Shown: one piece after another, positions 1-11,558 of the stretch
Layout of the letters: every line of letters begins with the position of its first letter
Position numbering within the stretch: the first letter of the stretch is position 1
Assembly: GCA_947650285.1 (NCBI GenBank)
Contig: CANTFL010000608.1
Location: 248,001-312,000, forward strand
DNA length: 64,000 nt
Origin: Hyaloperonospora brassicae
Lineage: Eukaryota; Oomycota; Peronosporomycetes; Peronosporales; Peronosporaceae
Reading direction: 5' to 3'
Made by a program: the position numbers and the translations under genes
Notes under the pieces: generated by a model
Seen by the model: only the letters and a program-made list of their open reading frames with translations
Databases searched by the model: none
What the model was told of the DNA's origin: nothing

Positions 1-690
1 AGTTCTAGACATGCTGATTGGACTCGAGACGTTGCTCTGTCGGTACCTGGTCCAGTAGCTGACCACAATGAAATAAGTACCAGGTTTGGGTCGTCACGTA
101 ATGTTGTGCGTGTACGTTAGCCGAAAAGATTTTATTCGTTCCCGGGTAAGCGCAAGAGACCGCGACCAGCGAAATCATTGCGGTCATTGAGCTGTCATAG
201 CTTCAATTTGACGAATCTATTTCTGCTGTAAAGTTGAACTGTGATGCAGCCCGTAACCTTTCAGACGGATAGGACGAATAGAAGACAAAGCTTCGCAAAT
301 TTTTATTACGACTACCAAAAACGAGTCAATGACTGACAAGAAGCTATGGGCAGCGGATGAAGAGTCTATATGTCCGACTGATCGAGACCTATAAAGGCGC
401 GTAAGCCTAAGCCTCACCAGCGGGGTATCAGCAGAGATGTGATCAACAAAGCATTTCCAATTCTACAGCGAAACTTTGGCGTACTGTTGTGGAGTATCGA
501 CAATTATAGCAGCAAATTAAGAAGGAAAGTCTTTTTGGTAGCAATCATATTCTTCAGGCGCGACGTCACGACGATTGTACGCTCAGGTGTTGACAAAATT
601 TAAGAAAACACTATCTTTTATCGACGTGGAAAGACTATATAAGGTCGAATAGGCCTCAAAATAGGCGGGTGATGTGACGGCTGGGAGGGT
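1..690. other. Intergenic, no recognisable gene
   Basis: Only short open frames without family motifs are visible. The segment lies just upstream of a LINE relic and may be older decayed transposon sequence, but nothing in it proves this. Confidence 0.5.
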
Positions 691-693
691 ATT

Positions 694-1790
694 ATGACTC
701 ATTCCCATGCGACAACATCATTTCTTTCCAGAGACACCCCTCCATACCAGGCTGATGACGTTATCGTGACGTCGGCCATTTCTCCCGACGATGTGAGTGC
801 ACCTTTAAAGCGGCTCAAACGTGTAAAAGCCGCGGGACCGGACGAAATCAACAACAAGTATTTGAGAGATTACACAGACGCGCTCGCGCCTGTTCTCGCT
901 GCATTGAAAGCAGATAGCTTAAGTGCAGCGTGTTCCCGTCGTCATTCGACGAAGCGAATATTTAGTGTTTAAAGAAATATGCGGCCTCCGCCTTGCCTCT
1001 TGACCAGCGCCCGATCGCGCTACTCAATAGCGACTAAAACTTATTTAACGAGATTCTATCGTTTCGGGTGCGATCGATGCTGTCACATCTCGTTTTGACA
1101 GCTAAAGTTGAATTTGTTCCGAAGCGGTCCATCCATCATATTCTTGATATTTTCACGGAGTTAAACGAAGCAACAACCTTGTCTCAGCGATCTATATGCA
1201 GCCATTGCTCTCCCTATCTATGTTGCCGAAGAATTCGCCACGTAAAAACGTCCATGTTTACTCATGGCGCTGATATGACTTAGTTTAAGTCCCTCTTCGT
1301 ATCAGTCGGGGCGCCCTTACGCCGTCACACGACTTAAAGTTTTCTCGTGTATGGATGTCGCTCAAGTTAACGCGATGTTAATTGTGGCTTTCGGCACAGG
1401 TTCCCTTCTGCTCTCCTTCTCTTTATTCTCGTCCTCGATAGTGTCTGTCGGGTGATCCAAGCGAGTGAGGACAGTCGCGGGGGATCTATCACAGCTGGAA
1501 GGCGTACTACTTAGCTCAAAGTTTAGGGATAAGCTGACGATACTGCAATAACCCTTGCGATTGGTTGTAACAATTCTCGATGATTTCGCTAACGTGTCGG
1601 GTCTCTTGACCAATCGGACAAAATCAATGTTTATTGAGCTATACCCTTGCGGATTCGCACTGCCTATCGATGCACGCGGTATTACTTTGCAGTCTTCCAG
1701 AGACTCTTGTCGGTATCTTAGTGTTCTGGTGCGACAACAGGATGCGGTGACTAATAAGTGAAACAAGTGCATTCGTTATATCTGAAGCTG
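694..1790 (+). pseudogene. Decayed LINE (non-LTR) reverse transcriptase relic
   Basis: Three pieces on the plus strand, in the right order, match landmarks of LINE reverse transcriptases. At 694-972 there is a KAAGPDEINN segment followed by a DALAPVLAAL-like stretch, as at the start of the domain. At 1068-1283 there is FVPKRSIHHILDIF, resembling the Q-GFVPxRSI motif. At 1555-1761 there is VSGLLTNRTKS followed by a degenerate YLSVLV, as found just after the catalytic core. The central region with the YADD box cannot be read, and stops and frame changes separate the pieces. The copy is therefore dead. The RNase H relic 1.6 kb downstream may come from the same element or from another one; this cannot be decided here. 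Confidence 0.7.
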
Positions 1791-1799
1791 ACTTGATCT

Positions 1800-3440
1800 A
1801 GCTCGAGAAAATACGAACACCGTTACAACGTGCTAAACTATCCAGTGCCATCGCGTTTCCAAAAATAACCTTCTTATCACGGCACTGTTGGCCTCCCCTC
1901 TCCGTACTTACCCGTTTACACAACATAAGTATGGACCTTGTATGGGACGTACATGACGACAATAGATGTCGAACTTAGTTCCTTTCCGAGATGGCTGCAC
2001 TATCGACCGAGCAGATTGTTTTTGCAGTGCCTTGTATTCAAATGGAACTGATGTATGTGATGGCGACAGCAATTGGACAGTAAGTAGCTACTGTATCGTT
2101 GCAATACATACTCGTTAGTGACTATTTATGGGGATATGGAGAGTCGGGTCCGACCTACATCATGCCTTGTTAGATGGACGATAAGCAACCTCTATATCAA
2201 GTGACTATATGGATAACCTGTTCCAAAATTATTGGAATTTCAGCGACTCGACATGCTCGTCAAGGTGAGGTCAAGGAGGTATTCCGACGAGCCATCTCAT
2301 ATACTTCAAAAACCGAGGTCGACTATAATGGCGACGGTAGTGTCATAATTGATGTATGCGTGATAATTGATGACAAAATGCGTGCTGGGATAAGAGCAGA
2401 AGTAGCGGCATCGGGAGATATGACCACGGGTGGCTGGTTCGCGCCACTCAAAGGATATACCGTGACTGCGGTATCGACGTGGTCAGGCTTATACGTTGGA
2501 GGGGGTAAGTTTGCGAGAAGACAGACGCACCTTGGCGACACAGTGTCTTACGCGACCAATTATAGTGGTATTGTCTTCTTTTCGCCCACGCGTGACATTT
2601 TAAATTCACTCTATGGCGAAGCGGCGGCATTTTGGGTCCTTTTGACTCGCCCTTCTTCACATTAATCCCCCTCTGGTATATCGGGCACTTGAAACGGGAT
2701 CACTGGTTGAGTACTCGACGAAGGTGCATCAGTTTCACAATCGGCTCTTCAATGGTGACGGTATATCGATGACACATTTCGGTACGGGCATGAAATGTGG
2801 GGTGAAATTCGTATCGTCGACGTCGGCATGCAATATAGCCACGTATACAGCCATTAAGACACCTGTACACTTTAGCGCGTATCTGGAACTCACGCGCGTT
2901 ATACAAATTTGAACTGTGCGTCGACGATGGCGGCCCACCCGAAGAAAGCAGAAATATCCCGGCGGCGTCGTGCTGAAGGAACTAGACTTCTCGATGAACG
3001 TGTGGCAAATAAGGACTTTCAAGCGATTTTGAAAGGTACACCGTTGATCACATGGAGAGAGATATGACGAATACGAGCTACCTTCCGACCAACGCTCAGA
3101 ATATGTATCTTCATAGCAACAGATTTCCGCTCTGGAATTGAGCTACTCAAGATCCGTTGCCCCGTACCCGATTGTGCGGCGGATACTCCATCAATGGCAA
3201 GCCATGTATGTTAGAAGCGCCCTAAATTGCGCGTTGCCACTGGGAGTATCCACCTGATCGGTGTCGATGGCTCGGCTCGTTCACGGCGGCTGACTTAAAC
3301 GTCTGTTGCTTGGCCTGGACATCCCGGGGATCCCTTAACATGCCTATGATGTTGTAGGGCACTCCTTTAAAAAAGGCTATATTTCGTCGAAAGCTCAGGC
3401 TGCGGTCTTCCTAGCAACTTGAGGAATATGGGGTTTTGTC
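1800..3440. other. Intergenic between LINE and RNase H relics
   Basis: The longest open frame is at 2174-2665 (+), 163 codons with an ATG start, but I recognise no domain in it. The rest has only short frames on both strands. It may be the decayed middle of a non-LTR element or unrelated debris. Confidence 0.4.
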
Positions 3441-3944
3441 GTGTCTACGACACTGCATGACATATGGGTTGAGCGCCTCCGCCGCATGGACGACTCATCT
3501 TTGTCACAGGAGTTGCACACAGCCAGAACCAAGGTTCTCTTTCGACGATCGGCTGGACGGTTTCGTGGGCCAAAATACCAGCCTAAGGTGGGAAAAGATG
3601 GGAAACCCTTTGCACAAGCAATGTCAGCATTGTCTGATACTCTCATGTGCCTAAATCTGCCTTCATCTCTGCACGTGCTGTCTATTGAAAGGTACCCGGG
3701 AAAGACTTACCTCCTGTTTTTTTACGGAGCATCCCACGGAATTCGATGTCCGAGAGCAGCTGAATCCGTCACTGTGCGACTCCACATTCAGACGCACGCC
3801 GCTTGCGTCATGTGGGTATCAAGCAAGGGTTATGGTTTCGCCTATAACACGAACAATACAGCGGAATCTTGTTGTATCATACACGGTCTTCGGCAAGCGA
3901 AAGCACGTGGCTATTTATCTGTGGATGTCATTGAGAACAGTGTA
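3441..3944 (+). pseudogene. RNase H-like domain, 5' part, interrupted by gypsy insertion
   Basis: The frame carries the layout of an RNase H domain of the kind found in some non-LTR elements. LLFFYGASHG stands where FxDGASRGN is usual, then comes YGFAYNTNNTAE, then GLRQAKARGY, then VDVIENS where a GDS motif is usual. The first catalytic Asp is Tyr and the later GDS is ENS, so the copy was already defective or is highly diverged. The frame runs directly into the 5' LTR of the gypsy element at 3945. The C-terminal part of the domain resumes after the element at 11951. The upstream 90 codons of the open frame have no motif I recognise. Confidence 0.7.
3940..3944. repeat. Target-site duplication, left copy
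   Basis: GTGTA immediately precedes the 5' LTR and is repeated exactly at 11951-11955 after the 3' LTR. A 5-base duplication is the normal product of a Ty3/gypsy integrase. Confidence 0.9.
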
Positions 3945-4336
3945 TGTAACGGGGCAGCCCTTTACATGGAATTGTCACTTTAAAAGAAAGTGACAACAAA
4001 GAATATTAAGTGAATATTATTTGAACAATATCACCGATAATGGTGATATTGGTGAAGCGACCAAAGGGTCTGCTCATTGGTTGATATCTTGATGATGTCA
4101 ACCCACCAATCGCCGCAGGACGCGCGCAATGAGTGGTGACGAGACGTCACCATACACTCAGTTATATTAACATAAGTAAGTCAGGTTAAACAGAGAGACA
4201 GTAGCAAAAAGACTTAATTATATTAATACAACAGTTTTGCTTTTCCCCTATCTACGCTTCCTCGTTTGCCTCGTGTACGTCTGTCGGGGCACCTAAACCC
4301 TTGTGTTTTGTTCACGCAAGGGTGTGCCCCGTTACA
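3945..4336 (+). repeat. 5' LTR of the gypsy element
   Basis: It begins TGTAACGGGGCA and ends TGCCCCGTTACA, so it has 12-base terminal inverted repeats around the usual TG...CA. It is 392 bases, the same length as the 3' LTR. It contains several perfect hairpins, for example arms 3972-3981/3987-3996 and 4026-4035/4042-4051. Confidence 0.95.
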
Positions 4337-4338
4337 CC

Positions 4339-4351
4339 TGGTAGCACTTTG
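4339..4351 (+). other. Putative primer-binding site
   Basis: TGGTAGCACTTTG starts two bases after the 5' LTR. The opening TGG is what a tRNA 3' CCA end would pair with, and the position is right. I cannot name the tRNA; a Met tRNA is possible. Confidence 0.45.
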
Positions 4352-4380
4352 TAGTCCTTCCAAGGACCACAGCATCCAAC

Positions 4381-5538
4381 ATGAACATGTTGGATGATGA
4401 AGAAACCTTTCACGCCACGTGTGAAGGGTTTAACCATTTGAGTGACATCGAATGGAGTGCGGTAGAACGAATGAGTTCTACCGTAGGCGAGTTCTCCATT
4501 AGCGCCATGTTGGAGTCTCTATACAGAGACCAACAACATGCCGCTACAGCCAAGTTCATCCAAAGCGAAGTTGTCGCCGAAAGGGAGAAAGTAGCCTTGC
4601 TTCACCAGCAAGGCTCTCAACAGGCCGAGCAGTTGAGAGAACTCGGTGCTCAACGGACAGAGCTGTTGAGACAGCAGCAATTCCATGCTGCTGTGGGCGG
4701 GACGGAACATGTGTGTCGTCCCGAGGTCATGAATGTTGACATCTCCAAGTACAGTGGAGTCCCGGAGGACTCCCTGTTACTGTGGTTTGTCGAACTCGAC
4801 AGAGCCCTAACGGCTCGTCGCGTTGAATATGAGCAAATGAAACTCACATTTGCTCAAACCCACTTGGCAGGACGTGCCAAAACTTGGCCCCTGGGGCTCG
4901 AGAGTAGCGACCCAAATGTGTTTAGGTCGCTAGATGACTTCAAGTCCCGGCTCAGACAACCAGTTTGAGCCGCCACGAGCTGAGTTCAGGGCTCGTTCTG
5001 AGCTCCTGAAACTCAAGCAGGGTAAGCGTGATGTGCACGCTTACGCTCAACATATACGACTCCTTGCGAGTAGTTTAACTGCTAACCCAGTTCATGAACA
5101 CACGTTGATTACGGTGTTCATGCAAAAGGGCTCGCAGAAGGGCCCGCCAGGAGCCACCTGTTCCGCCTTGAGCTGAATACGCTTGAAGAAGCGATATCAG
5201 CCGCGGAACAGGAAGACTTTAGCATGAGACAGGCTCATGCTAGCTCAAACTCTTATAGTCCACCGAGACGACAAGAGACCGGAGGTCCAGAACCAATGGG
5301 CCTCTGCTATGTTGAGATCGAGAGACCTCGCTCTTCAAACAACAAGCGATTGATGAAGTGCAATCGCTGTCAGAAGTTAGGGCACTTCGCCCATGAGTGT
5401 AGTGCCCCACGCCCAGTACCAAGCAGTACTGAGCGAAATGGACGACTATTCGCCAAGAAGGGCAATAAGCGTGGGTCCAGCGCTGTTGCGAAGCCGCAAC
5501 AGCAAATCGGACCATCAAAAAATGGTCGGGGTCAATAG
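4381..5538 (+). pseudogene. gag: gag of the gypsy element (frame-disrupted)
   Basis: The first 195 codons run from an ATG at 4381 and are Gln/Glu-rich with probable coiled coil, then a capsid-like stretch. The reading moves to another frame near 4940 (stop at 4966-4968) and returns to the first frame after about 5176. A CCHC zinc knuckle, CNRCQKLGHFAHEC, lies at 5359-5400 and is followed by a basic tail ending at 5538. The order coiled coil, capsid, CCHC is typical of Ty3/gypsy Gag. Two frame changes mean this copy does not make an intact protein. Confidence 0.85.
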
Positions 5539-5588
5539 GGGCGGAGCGCCCTACTGATCCAGCAACCTCAAGAGAATTTGCAAATCTC

Positions 5589-6146
5589 TTGACGAAAGTT
5601 GCTCCAAATACACAATCATTGTGTGTCTGTGCACCTGGTGATGACGTTTCGCTCATCACCTTGAAGTTGGAAGCGACAAATGATTTGTCGCTTCGTGCCC
5701 TAGTAGACTGTGGGGCGTCGAACAACTTTGTTTGTCGCCAGTCACTAGAGGGTCGTAGGCTCAAGTTCGTTGAGCGCGACATTCCCCTCACGAGGATGAC
5801 GGTGCGCCTTGCAACAGGCGCATCGATTACCGTTGAGAAACGTGTAGTAGGAATCCACTACACGTTGGAGGGCGAACAGTACGATGATGACTTCATCGTA
5901 CTGGATCTGGATGACAAATTTGATGTCATCCTGGGATTACCTTGGCTTAAAAAGTACGAGCCAAGGGTGAGCTGGCAGCATCGATCCGTGAAGATGCCAG
6001 CCGCTTGTTCATCAGATATCCATCTGATGAACGTCATGGAGCGTCCACAAGCGTGTGGATGTTCTGCAAGTGAGTGCTATGGCCTCACTTGCGGAACGAT
6101 CGTTAGCACGACTGCACAAGATCACAGTGTATTGATCACAGTGTAG
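5589..6146 (+). CDS. Retrotransposon aspartic protease region
   Basis: The open frame has the retropepsin-type active site context LVDCGASNNFV at about 5700-5730, where family members usually have D-S/T-G-A. A second hydrophobic block (FIVLDLDDKFDVILGLPWLKKY) follows about 70 residues later, as expected for the flap and the I-L-G segment. It is in a different frame from the following pol segment. The Ser/Thr to Cys change next to the catalytic Asp is seen in other Ty3/gypsy proteases and need not inactivate it. Confidence 0.8.
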   Translation: MTKVAPNTQSLCVCAPGDDVSLITLKLEATNDLSLRALVDCGASNNFVCRQSLEGRRLKFVERDIPLTRMTVRLATGASITVEKRVVGIHYTLEGEQYDDDFIVLDLDDKFDVILGLPWLKKYEPRVSWQHRSVKMPAACSSDIHLMNVMERPQACGCSASECYGLTCGTIVSTTAQDHSVLITV

Positions 6147-6160
6147 TTGATCACTACACT

Positions 6161-8446
6161 GTGGAGCAAGCTCCCGGCGGCTGTACAGAAGTACAGGCTG
6201 CGCCGAAGGTCCACCACTCGAAGAAGTCGAGTGGACTTGGACGTGGATGTACGCCTAGCGGGCGACATCTTAGCAAGAGTAAACCGTTTGCCCAAAAGCG
6301 GCAACACGGATATCCTAGGTCGACTGCAGAGTCGACCGTAGAGGATCGGTTCCTGACTGTGGTTGCACAGCCACAGTCAGAAGACGTCGAGGGAATAAGT
6401 CCCCACGTACTTGAGGAAGGAATTCCTCAAGAGTCACTTGCTGAAGGATTAGGCCTTCAGCAACCTATGGAAGCAAGTTCCCAGGAAGAAACCGAGACGT
6501 TGAACGTCTTGGTTAATGACGGATCAAGCGTAGGCGCTTATACGCTTGATCTGAATGTGCCTCCAAAGTTAACTTCGGAGATAACTCAGTTGCCAACGTT
6601 AGAACCGAAACGGTTCTTGGGTGATCTGCGTCGTGGCAAAGTCAAGCAGATCTGCATACTTGTCACAGAGGATGAGTTTGTGGCCGATATTCGGTCGGCA
6701 ACAGTATTTGCTGAGAACGGACGGGTTCTCAGCAGCTCATCGATGAATGAAAGTGTCCTCGATGAGAAGACTCGGATTGAGCGATACACGTCTCAATCCT
6801 GGGAGTCACTTCAGGCAAATCCTTTGTATAAGGATTTGATCGAATTCGGGGACGTCTTCCCTGAATCCGTACCTTGCGAGTTGCCTAAGGACAAATGCAC
6901 TTGACAAGAGATCGAGCTAAAACCGGGCTCAAAATATTGTGTCATGAAGCAGTGGCCACTGCCTCGTGAATAAGGACGAGCGATCGACAAGTTCTTTGCC
7001 GATCGCTTAGCAGCGGGCCATGTGAGGGAATCAACATCCCCTCACAGCTCTCCGACCTTCTGTGTGCGAAAGGCCACAGGAGGATGGCGGATAGTGCACG
7101 TGTTCAACAAGTTGAACGCTGCAACGGTACCGTCTCAGACGCCGATACCGAGGAAGGACGTAATCATAGATGGTATGTCAAAGAGTACCATCTTTTCGTC
7201 CATGGATCTGATGGATGGATTCTATCAGATCCTCATGCGTGAACGGGACATCCCGTACACGGCAGTGAGCACCCCCAGCGGGATGTTGTGGGAGTGGCTA
7301 GTGATGCCACAGGGGCTGAGTAATGCCCCTGCTACCTTCAACAGATGTGTTACAAATCTGTTGAGACCGGTGCGAGACTTCGCACCGAGTTACTTCGACG
7401 ATGTGTTCGTCCATAGTAGGGCTATGGACGGAAAGACGGACGTTGAAGCTCACAGAACTCACGTTCGTCAAGTCATTCAACTTATGCGCAAGCATAAGTT
7501 GTACGCCAACTTCAAGAAGTGTACATTTGCGGCAAGCGAAATACCACTTCTTGGGTGCATCGTGGGTAAACACGGCGTACGCCCTGATCCCGAAAATATC
7601 AAGGCGTTTACCGACTGGCCAGTGCCAGTCGATGTCAAGGGACTAAGGAAGTTCCTTGAAATAGCGGCGTCCTTGCACAAGTACTCTCGCAACTACGCCG
7701 AGATGACGGTACATCTTTCTTGGTTACTCACGAAAGATGTCAAGTGGTCATGGAACGCTGAGTGCCAGCGTTCATTTGAAGGTATCAAGCGGAGCTTGAT
7801 GCAGTCGCCGATATTGACGATTGCAGATCAGGACAGACCATTTCATGTGGTCTGTGACGCCAGCGATTTTGCGATCGGCTGTGCGTTAATGCAATTTGAT
7901 ACAGATGGTGCGGAGCGCGTCATCTTTTATTAGTCGCGTCAGCTGCAGGCAGCTGAGCGCAATTACCCAGTACATGACAAGGAACTCCTTGCCATGAAGT
8001 ACGCACTGGCTAAGTTTCGCGTCTATCTCTTGGGAGATAGACCGTTTGTTGTCTATACGGACCATGCGTCATTACGCACGGCCGTAAACAGCCCACACCT
8101 CTCGCAAAAGATGGCGAGGTGGCTGTCTTTCTTCGCGGAGTATAACTTCTCCGTGGAGTATAAGCCAGGACGACTTAATGTAGTCGCTGATGCGCTTTCG
8201 CGCCGGCCCGATTTCGAGCCGGACGCACAATCCAACAGTGAGTATAAGCCCACTGTTGCGACACTGAGAGCCAGGGTTCCGTCGTCAAGCTTACTTGACG
8301 ACGTACGAAAGGCATCCGCAGAAGATAAGGTTCTTCTGCGATTAATGGATCATCTGGTGAATCCATCCAGTAAATCATTGAAAGATTTACCGGCTTTGTA
8401 CCGATCCTCATCGGATCGGTACACAACGCGTAACGGACTGTTGTAA
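6161..8446 (+). pseudogene. pol: pol: reverse transcriptase and RNase H (nonsense codons)
   Basis: One reading frame runs from 6161 through the reverse transcriptase and RNase H but is broken by single stops at 6902, 6970 and 7931 and ends at 8444. The reverse transcriptase has FCVRKATGGWRIVHVFNKLN, SSMDLMDGFYQI, PQGLSNAPATFNR and the catalytic YFDD at 7391-7402. The Ty3-type RNase H follows with YPVHDKELLAMKYALAKFR, YTDHASL and ADALSRRP up to about 8210. Because the stops fall between conserved motifs in the same frame, they look like point mutations rather than frameshifts. The stretch before the reverse transcriptase (6161-6900) is an acidic linker with no clear domain. Confidence 0.9.
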
Positions 8447-8449
8447 TAT

Positions 8450-9466
8450 ACAGCCGTTGACGGCGACACGCCTCGTGTCGTCGTCCCCACTCATAATGAT
8501 TTGCGATTACGCATCATGTATGAGTGTCACGATGCCCCAACAGGTGGTCATCGTGGGAGAGAAAAGACTTACCTCACGGTGAGTCGTGACTTTTACTGGA
8601 CCCGCCAGTATCAGTTTGTACGCAATTACATACGTGCTTGCGAGGTTTGTCAACGGGTGAAGCCTAGTCCTTCATCCCATGCACCATTACAGCCTCTACC
8701 GGTCCCGGCAGAGTTCTGGCAGTCCGTTTCAATGGACTTCGTCTTCGGGAAATCCGAAGACGCTCACAAGAATAATGGTATTCTTGTGTTCGTTGATCGG
8801 TTCAGCAAGATGGTGCATCTTGCTGCAGTGCCCGAGTCCATCACGTCACCCGGTTGTGCTCGTGTCTTTCTTGACACGATCTTCCGACTCCACGGGTTGC
8901 CCCGTGAACTCGTATCCGACCGTGACCCTCGTTTCACGGCGGAATTTTGGCAAACCGTGTTCCGTTCTCTCGGAACACGATTGAAGATGTCTACCTCTGA
9001 CCATCCGGAAACAGATGGTCAGACGGAACGTGCAAACCGTGTCCTCGAAGAGATCCTTCGAGGATACGTCCACTCGTTTTCGAGTTGGAGCGAATCCCTT
9101 CCAATGGTGGAATTCGCCATCAATAATTCGGTGTATGCTTCAACACAGCACACACCGTTTTACGTGAATGGCTTACGCTATCCACGTGTTCCCGCCCTTC
9201 TAGAGTATGACTCTTGGATAAGGGGGGAGGGACTCGCTCGAGCAAAAACCGTTTTGGCTCTTGCTCATCACGTGTCGACGCTAACGTCGTCACGTATGAT
9301 GCTGATGTCGACAATGTCGACATCGATGAAGAAGATCACCTCAATAATAGCGATGACGCTATTATTGACTCGGATGATGATGACGATGCTGGTATATTCA
9401 GCATCGTCAACGATTATTCCAGCGAGGAAGAAGACAACCTCGCTGAAGAAGAGAACAATCTCTTAG
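8450..9466 (+). CDS. Retrotransposon integrase core
   Basis: It continues the pol frame after the stop at 8444. The zinc-binding HHCC module is visible as ECHDAPTGGHRG then CEVCQRVK. The DDE core follows: SMDFVFG near 8731, LVSDRDPRFTAEFW, and DGQTERANR. The frame then leaves the coding path near 9280, and an acidic stretch continues in another frame (9214-9525). The core looks intact residue by residue, but it sits downstream of several stops in this copy. Confidence 0.9.
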   Translation, partial: TAVDGDTPRVVVPTHNDLRLRIMYECHDAPTGGHRGREKTYLTVSRDFYWTRQYQFVRNYIRACEVCQRVKPSPSSHAPLQPLPVPAEFWQSVSMDFVFGKSEDAHKNNGILVFVDRFSKMVHLAAVPESITSPGCARVFLDTIFRLHGLPRELVSDRDPRFTAEFWQTVFRSLGTRLKMSTSDHPETDGQTERANRVLEEILRGYVHSFSSWSESLPMVEFAINNSVYASTQHTPFYVNGLRYPRVPALLEYDSWIRGEGLARAKTVLALAHHVSTLTSSRMMLMSTMSTSMKKITSIIAMTLLLTRMMMTMLVYSASSTIIPARKKTTSLKKRTIS

Positions 9467-9572
9467 CAGTGCGCACGAAGCGCACTGAAAGACAAACAAC
9501 GAGTCAGCAGAGAACTTCCTGCTGACTCGAGAGGCGGTAGTCCGTTTCGTTCAGGACTCCATCGCAAATGCG

Positions 9573-10469
9573 GTGGACCGACAGAAACGGAACGCAGACA
9601 AGAATGGAAGAGCAAATGTTCTTTCATTTAAGGTTAACGACCTAGTACTACTGTCTACGGTAAACTTACCTGGACATGCAGTCACTAGTGTCGGCAGTAG
9701 TAAACTACTGCCGAAGTACATTGGGCCATTTCGAGTGTTGCATCGCAAGGGCAATGCATACACGATCGAATTGCCACGTAAGATGCGCACGCATCCTACG
9801 TTTTACGTGGGGAGGCTCAGGCCGTACTGTAAGTACGAGCCTTCTTCTTCCGATGAAGATAGCCCCCACGTTCAAGAACATCCATCAAGTTCTTGCGTTC
9901 GCGCTCCAGACGATCCGTCTGGTCGCGCAGATATGATACCTCGGAACTCAACCGAGATACCTCCCCGCGAGCTGTCGCCAGCTCGCTGTAAAGGGATCGG
10001 ACATCCCGCTCGACCTGAAGCTGCGCTGTGGCGTAATCGGCGCGGTCTCTCGCCCGATCAGCCTCGCGATCCTTGCGGTTCTTCCGCACGGTATCGGTCA
10101 AAGCGTAGCGCCGGTCGCGCTCGTGCTTCAAGTCATCGCGCAATTCATCGATTGCGCGATCCATCTCGTAAGGGTCGAGATGGTGAGCAGAATCATCTGG
10201 AGGAGGTCTTTCCTCCTCCACCACATCCTTTAGTGAATTCTCACGGTGGTCAACGCTTTCCATTGGAGCGTATCTTGAACCACCGTGACGATTCAGGATC
10301 AAGGACGAGCTACCTCGTCCAGTGGCGGGGGTGTCCACCCTCTTGGAACAGCTGGGAGCCCCGCTCTCAGCTGTTGATGGACGTTGAAGGTCTCGTCCGC
10401 CAGTATGACGAGACTCATCCGATTGAGTCCTGTGGCCCATCGGTAAACACGCGCTTTTGGCGCTTGTAG
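9573..10469 (+). CDS. Integrase C-terminal part and chromodomain
   Basis: The start of this frame has the integrase C-terminal signature [20 protein letters not shown] followed by [12 protein letters not shown]. After a Pro/Ser/Arg-rich linker there is a chromodomain at about 10255-10420 with [32 protein letters not shown] and VRQYDETH. Chromodomains at this place direct chromovirus integration to chromatin in other species. The linker overlaps a long antisense frame (9817-10497), so both strands are open over about 650 bases. Confidence 0.85.
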   Translation: MDRQKRNADKNGRANVLSFKVNDLVLLSTVNLPGHAVTSVGSSKLLPKYIGPFRVLHRKGNAYTIELPRKMRTHPTFYVGRLRPYCKYEPSSSDEDSPHVQEHPSSSCVRAPDDPSGRADMIPRNSTEIPPRELSPARCKGIGHPARPEAALWRNRRGLSPDQPRDPCGSSARYRSKRSAGRARASSHRAIHRLRDPSRKGRDGEQNHLEEVFPPPPHPLVNSHGGQRFPLERILNHRDDSGSRTSYLVQWRGCPPSWNSWEPRSQLLMDVEGLVRQYDETHPIESCGPSVNTRFWRL

Positions 10470-10497
10470 ACGGATTGCAAGTTTTCAATCGCGTCAC
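9817..10497 (-). CDS. Antisense open frame B in the gypsy element, coiled-coil rich
   Basis: 226 codons on the strand opposite to pol. The N-terminal part is Pro/Ser/Arg-rich. From about residue 115 there is a long, strongly charged stretch ([20 protein letters not shown] onward, then [20 protein letters not shown]) with heptad-like hydrophobic spacing that would form a coiled coil. It overlaps the sense linker and chromodomain, so part of this pattern could be a by-product of sense codons. It overlaps antisense frame A by 83 bases in another register, so A and B may have been one protein before a frameshift. No homology is recognised. Confidence 0.4.
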   Translation of the reverse strand: MTRLKTCNPSTSAKSACLPMGHRTQSDESRHTGGRDLQRPSTAESGAPSCSKRVDTPATGRGSSSLILNRHGGSRYAPMESVDHRENSLKDVVEEERPPPDDSAHHLDPYEMDRAIDELRDDLKHERDRRYALTDTVRKNRKDREADRARDRADYATAQLQVERDVRSLYSELATARGEVSRLSSEVSYLRDQTDRLERERKNLMDVLERGGYLHRKKKARTYSTA

Positions 10498-11422
10498 GCA
10501 TCTCAGCCGAGATGTGTGCCCTTCCCCAGGGCGAACTTAGGGAATACACGTCCCTATTTGCACGCTGCGAGTTGTCAGCAGAACTCGCACAAGGGTATCC
10601 CCAAGTGAGGCATGGAATGCCGGCCTCACTTGATAAACAATGCAACCGGTACCTGGCACCGGTTGGCGTTCGCTTTTCGAACCTGAGGCGTACTGCCTCA
10701 AGCTTCTTGAGCCACCCTTCTCGTCCAAAATTCTTTACGATTTGGACGAACGCGTTCCACGCAGCCAAAAGCGAGGCTTTGTCACGCTTTTGGTTGCTAT
10801 TGTACCATCGATGTCTAAGGAAGACATCGAGATAAAAGTCTTCCTCAGCGCGAAAGTTGCTCGCGCTGGGATCCAAGCCGTGAAGCTCAGTCGCATCGGA
10901 TAAGGGTATTCGATGGTGTTGGCTTGTCTCGTGAGACAAGCCATTGATGAGCCGTTCAGGCAAACGCCACGGCTTCAGCTCATCACGCGTCACAGTGGTA
11001 CCCTTGTCGGTACCACGGTTGTCAGTATGACGATGGCTTGCACCATCGTCAAGTCGCTCGTGCGAAGGAGCACGAGCTGATCTCGGTGATGAGCAAACAT
11101 ACTCATCATCAGATTCGTCGTCACTGCCGAACAGACTGTGTTGCAACTCACGAGTCCGTTCGTTCGGAAGTGGCCTTGGCGAATACTGAGGCGTCGCCGG
11201 TGATCGAGACGTCTCTGCAACATTGCCCGAGTCATACACGTCTGAATCGCCAGAGTAGATGACCTCAATGTCGGGGTCATCATGCGCACGCGGTGCTGTA
11301 CCGCGTGCACCTGCAGCACCTCTTGCTGCAGGCGAAGAACGAGCAGCAGACGACGAATCGTCTGCCGCAGAAGCTGGCACAGGCACAGACTCTGTGTGCC
11401 TTGAGTCACCCCGCATAGACAT
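10415..11422 (-). CDS. Antisense open frame A in the gypsy element
   Basis: 335 codons with an ATG, lying between the chromodomain and the 3' LTR where the sense strand has no long frame. The N-terminal half is Ser/Ala/Asp-rich and looks disordered. The C-terminal half looks folded, with [40 protein letters not shown] and [13 protein letters not shown]. It reads convergently toward pol, and its start is about 140 bases from the 3' LTR. Antisense genes at this place are known in some plant Ty3/gypsy and other LTR elements. A regulatory or accessory role is inference only. I do not recognise the protein. Confidence 0.55.
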   Translation of the reverse strand: MSMRGDSRHTESVPVPASAADDSSSAARSSPAARGAAGARGTAPRAHDDPDIEVIYSGDSDVYDSGNVAETSRSPATPQYSPRPLPNERTRELQHSLFGSDDESDDEYVCSSPRSARAPSHERLDDGASHRHTDNRGTDKGTTVTRDELKPWRLPERLINGLSHETSQHHRIPLSDATELHGLDPSASNFRAEEDFYLDVFLRHRWYNSNQKRDKASLLAAWNAFVQIVKNFGREGWLKKLEAVRLRFEKRTPTGARYRLHCLSSEAGIPCLTWGYPCASSADNSQRANRDVYSLSSPWGRAHISAEMRDAIENLQSVYKRQKRVFTDGPQDSIG

Positions 11423-11543
11423 GTTAACTATGCGAGGTCAGGTTGAGTTATGAACGGAACTGACCCAATTAGTGCTCCCTGTCCCAATGGCGCCCAAAGG
11501 GTGGCCGCCAAAATTTTCGATAGTCACACAGTGACTATCAGCT
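11423..11543. other. 3' untranslated region of the gypsy element
   Basis: A short stretch between the start of antisense frame A and the polypurine tract. It contains another inverted repeat (TAGTCACACAGTGACTA) and could hold a promoter for the antisense frame, but no defined motif is seen. Confidence 0.4.
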
Positions 11544-11555
11544 AGAGGGGGGGGG
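11544..11555 (+). promoter_or_regulatory. Polypurine tract of the gypsy element
   Basis: AGAGGGGGGGGG ends three bases before the 3' LTR. This is the expected place and composition for the plus-strand primer of an LTR retrotransposon. Confidence 0.85.
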
Positions 11556-11558
11556 TGA

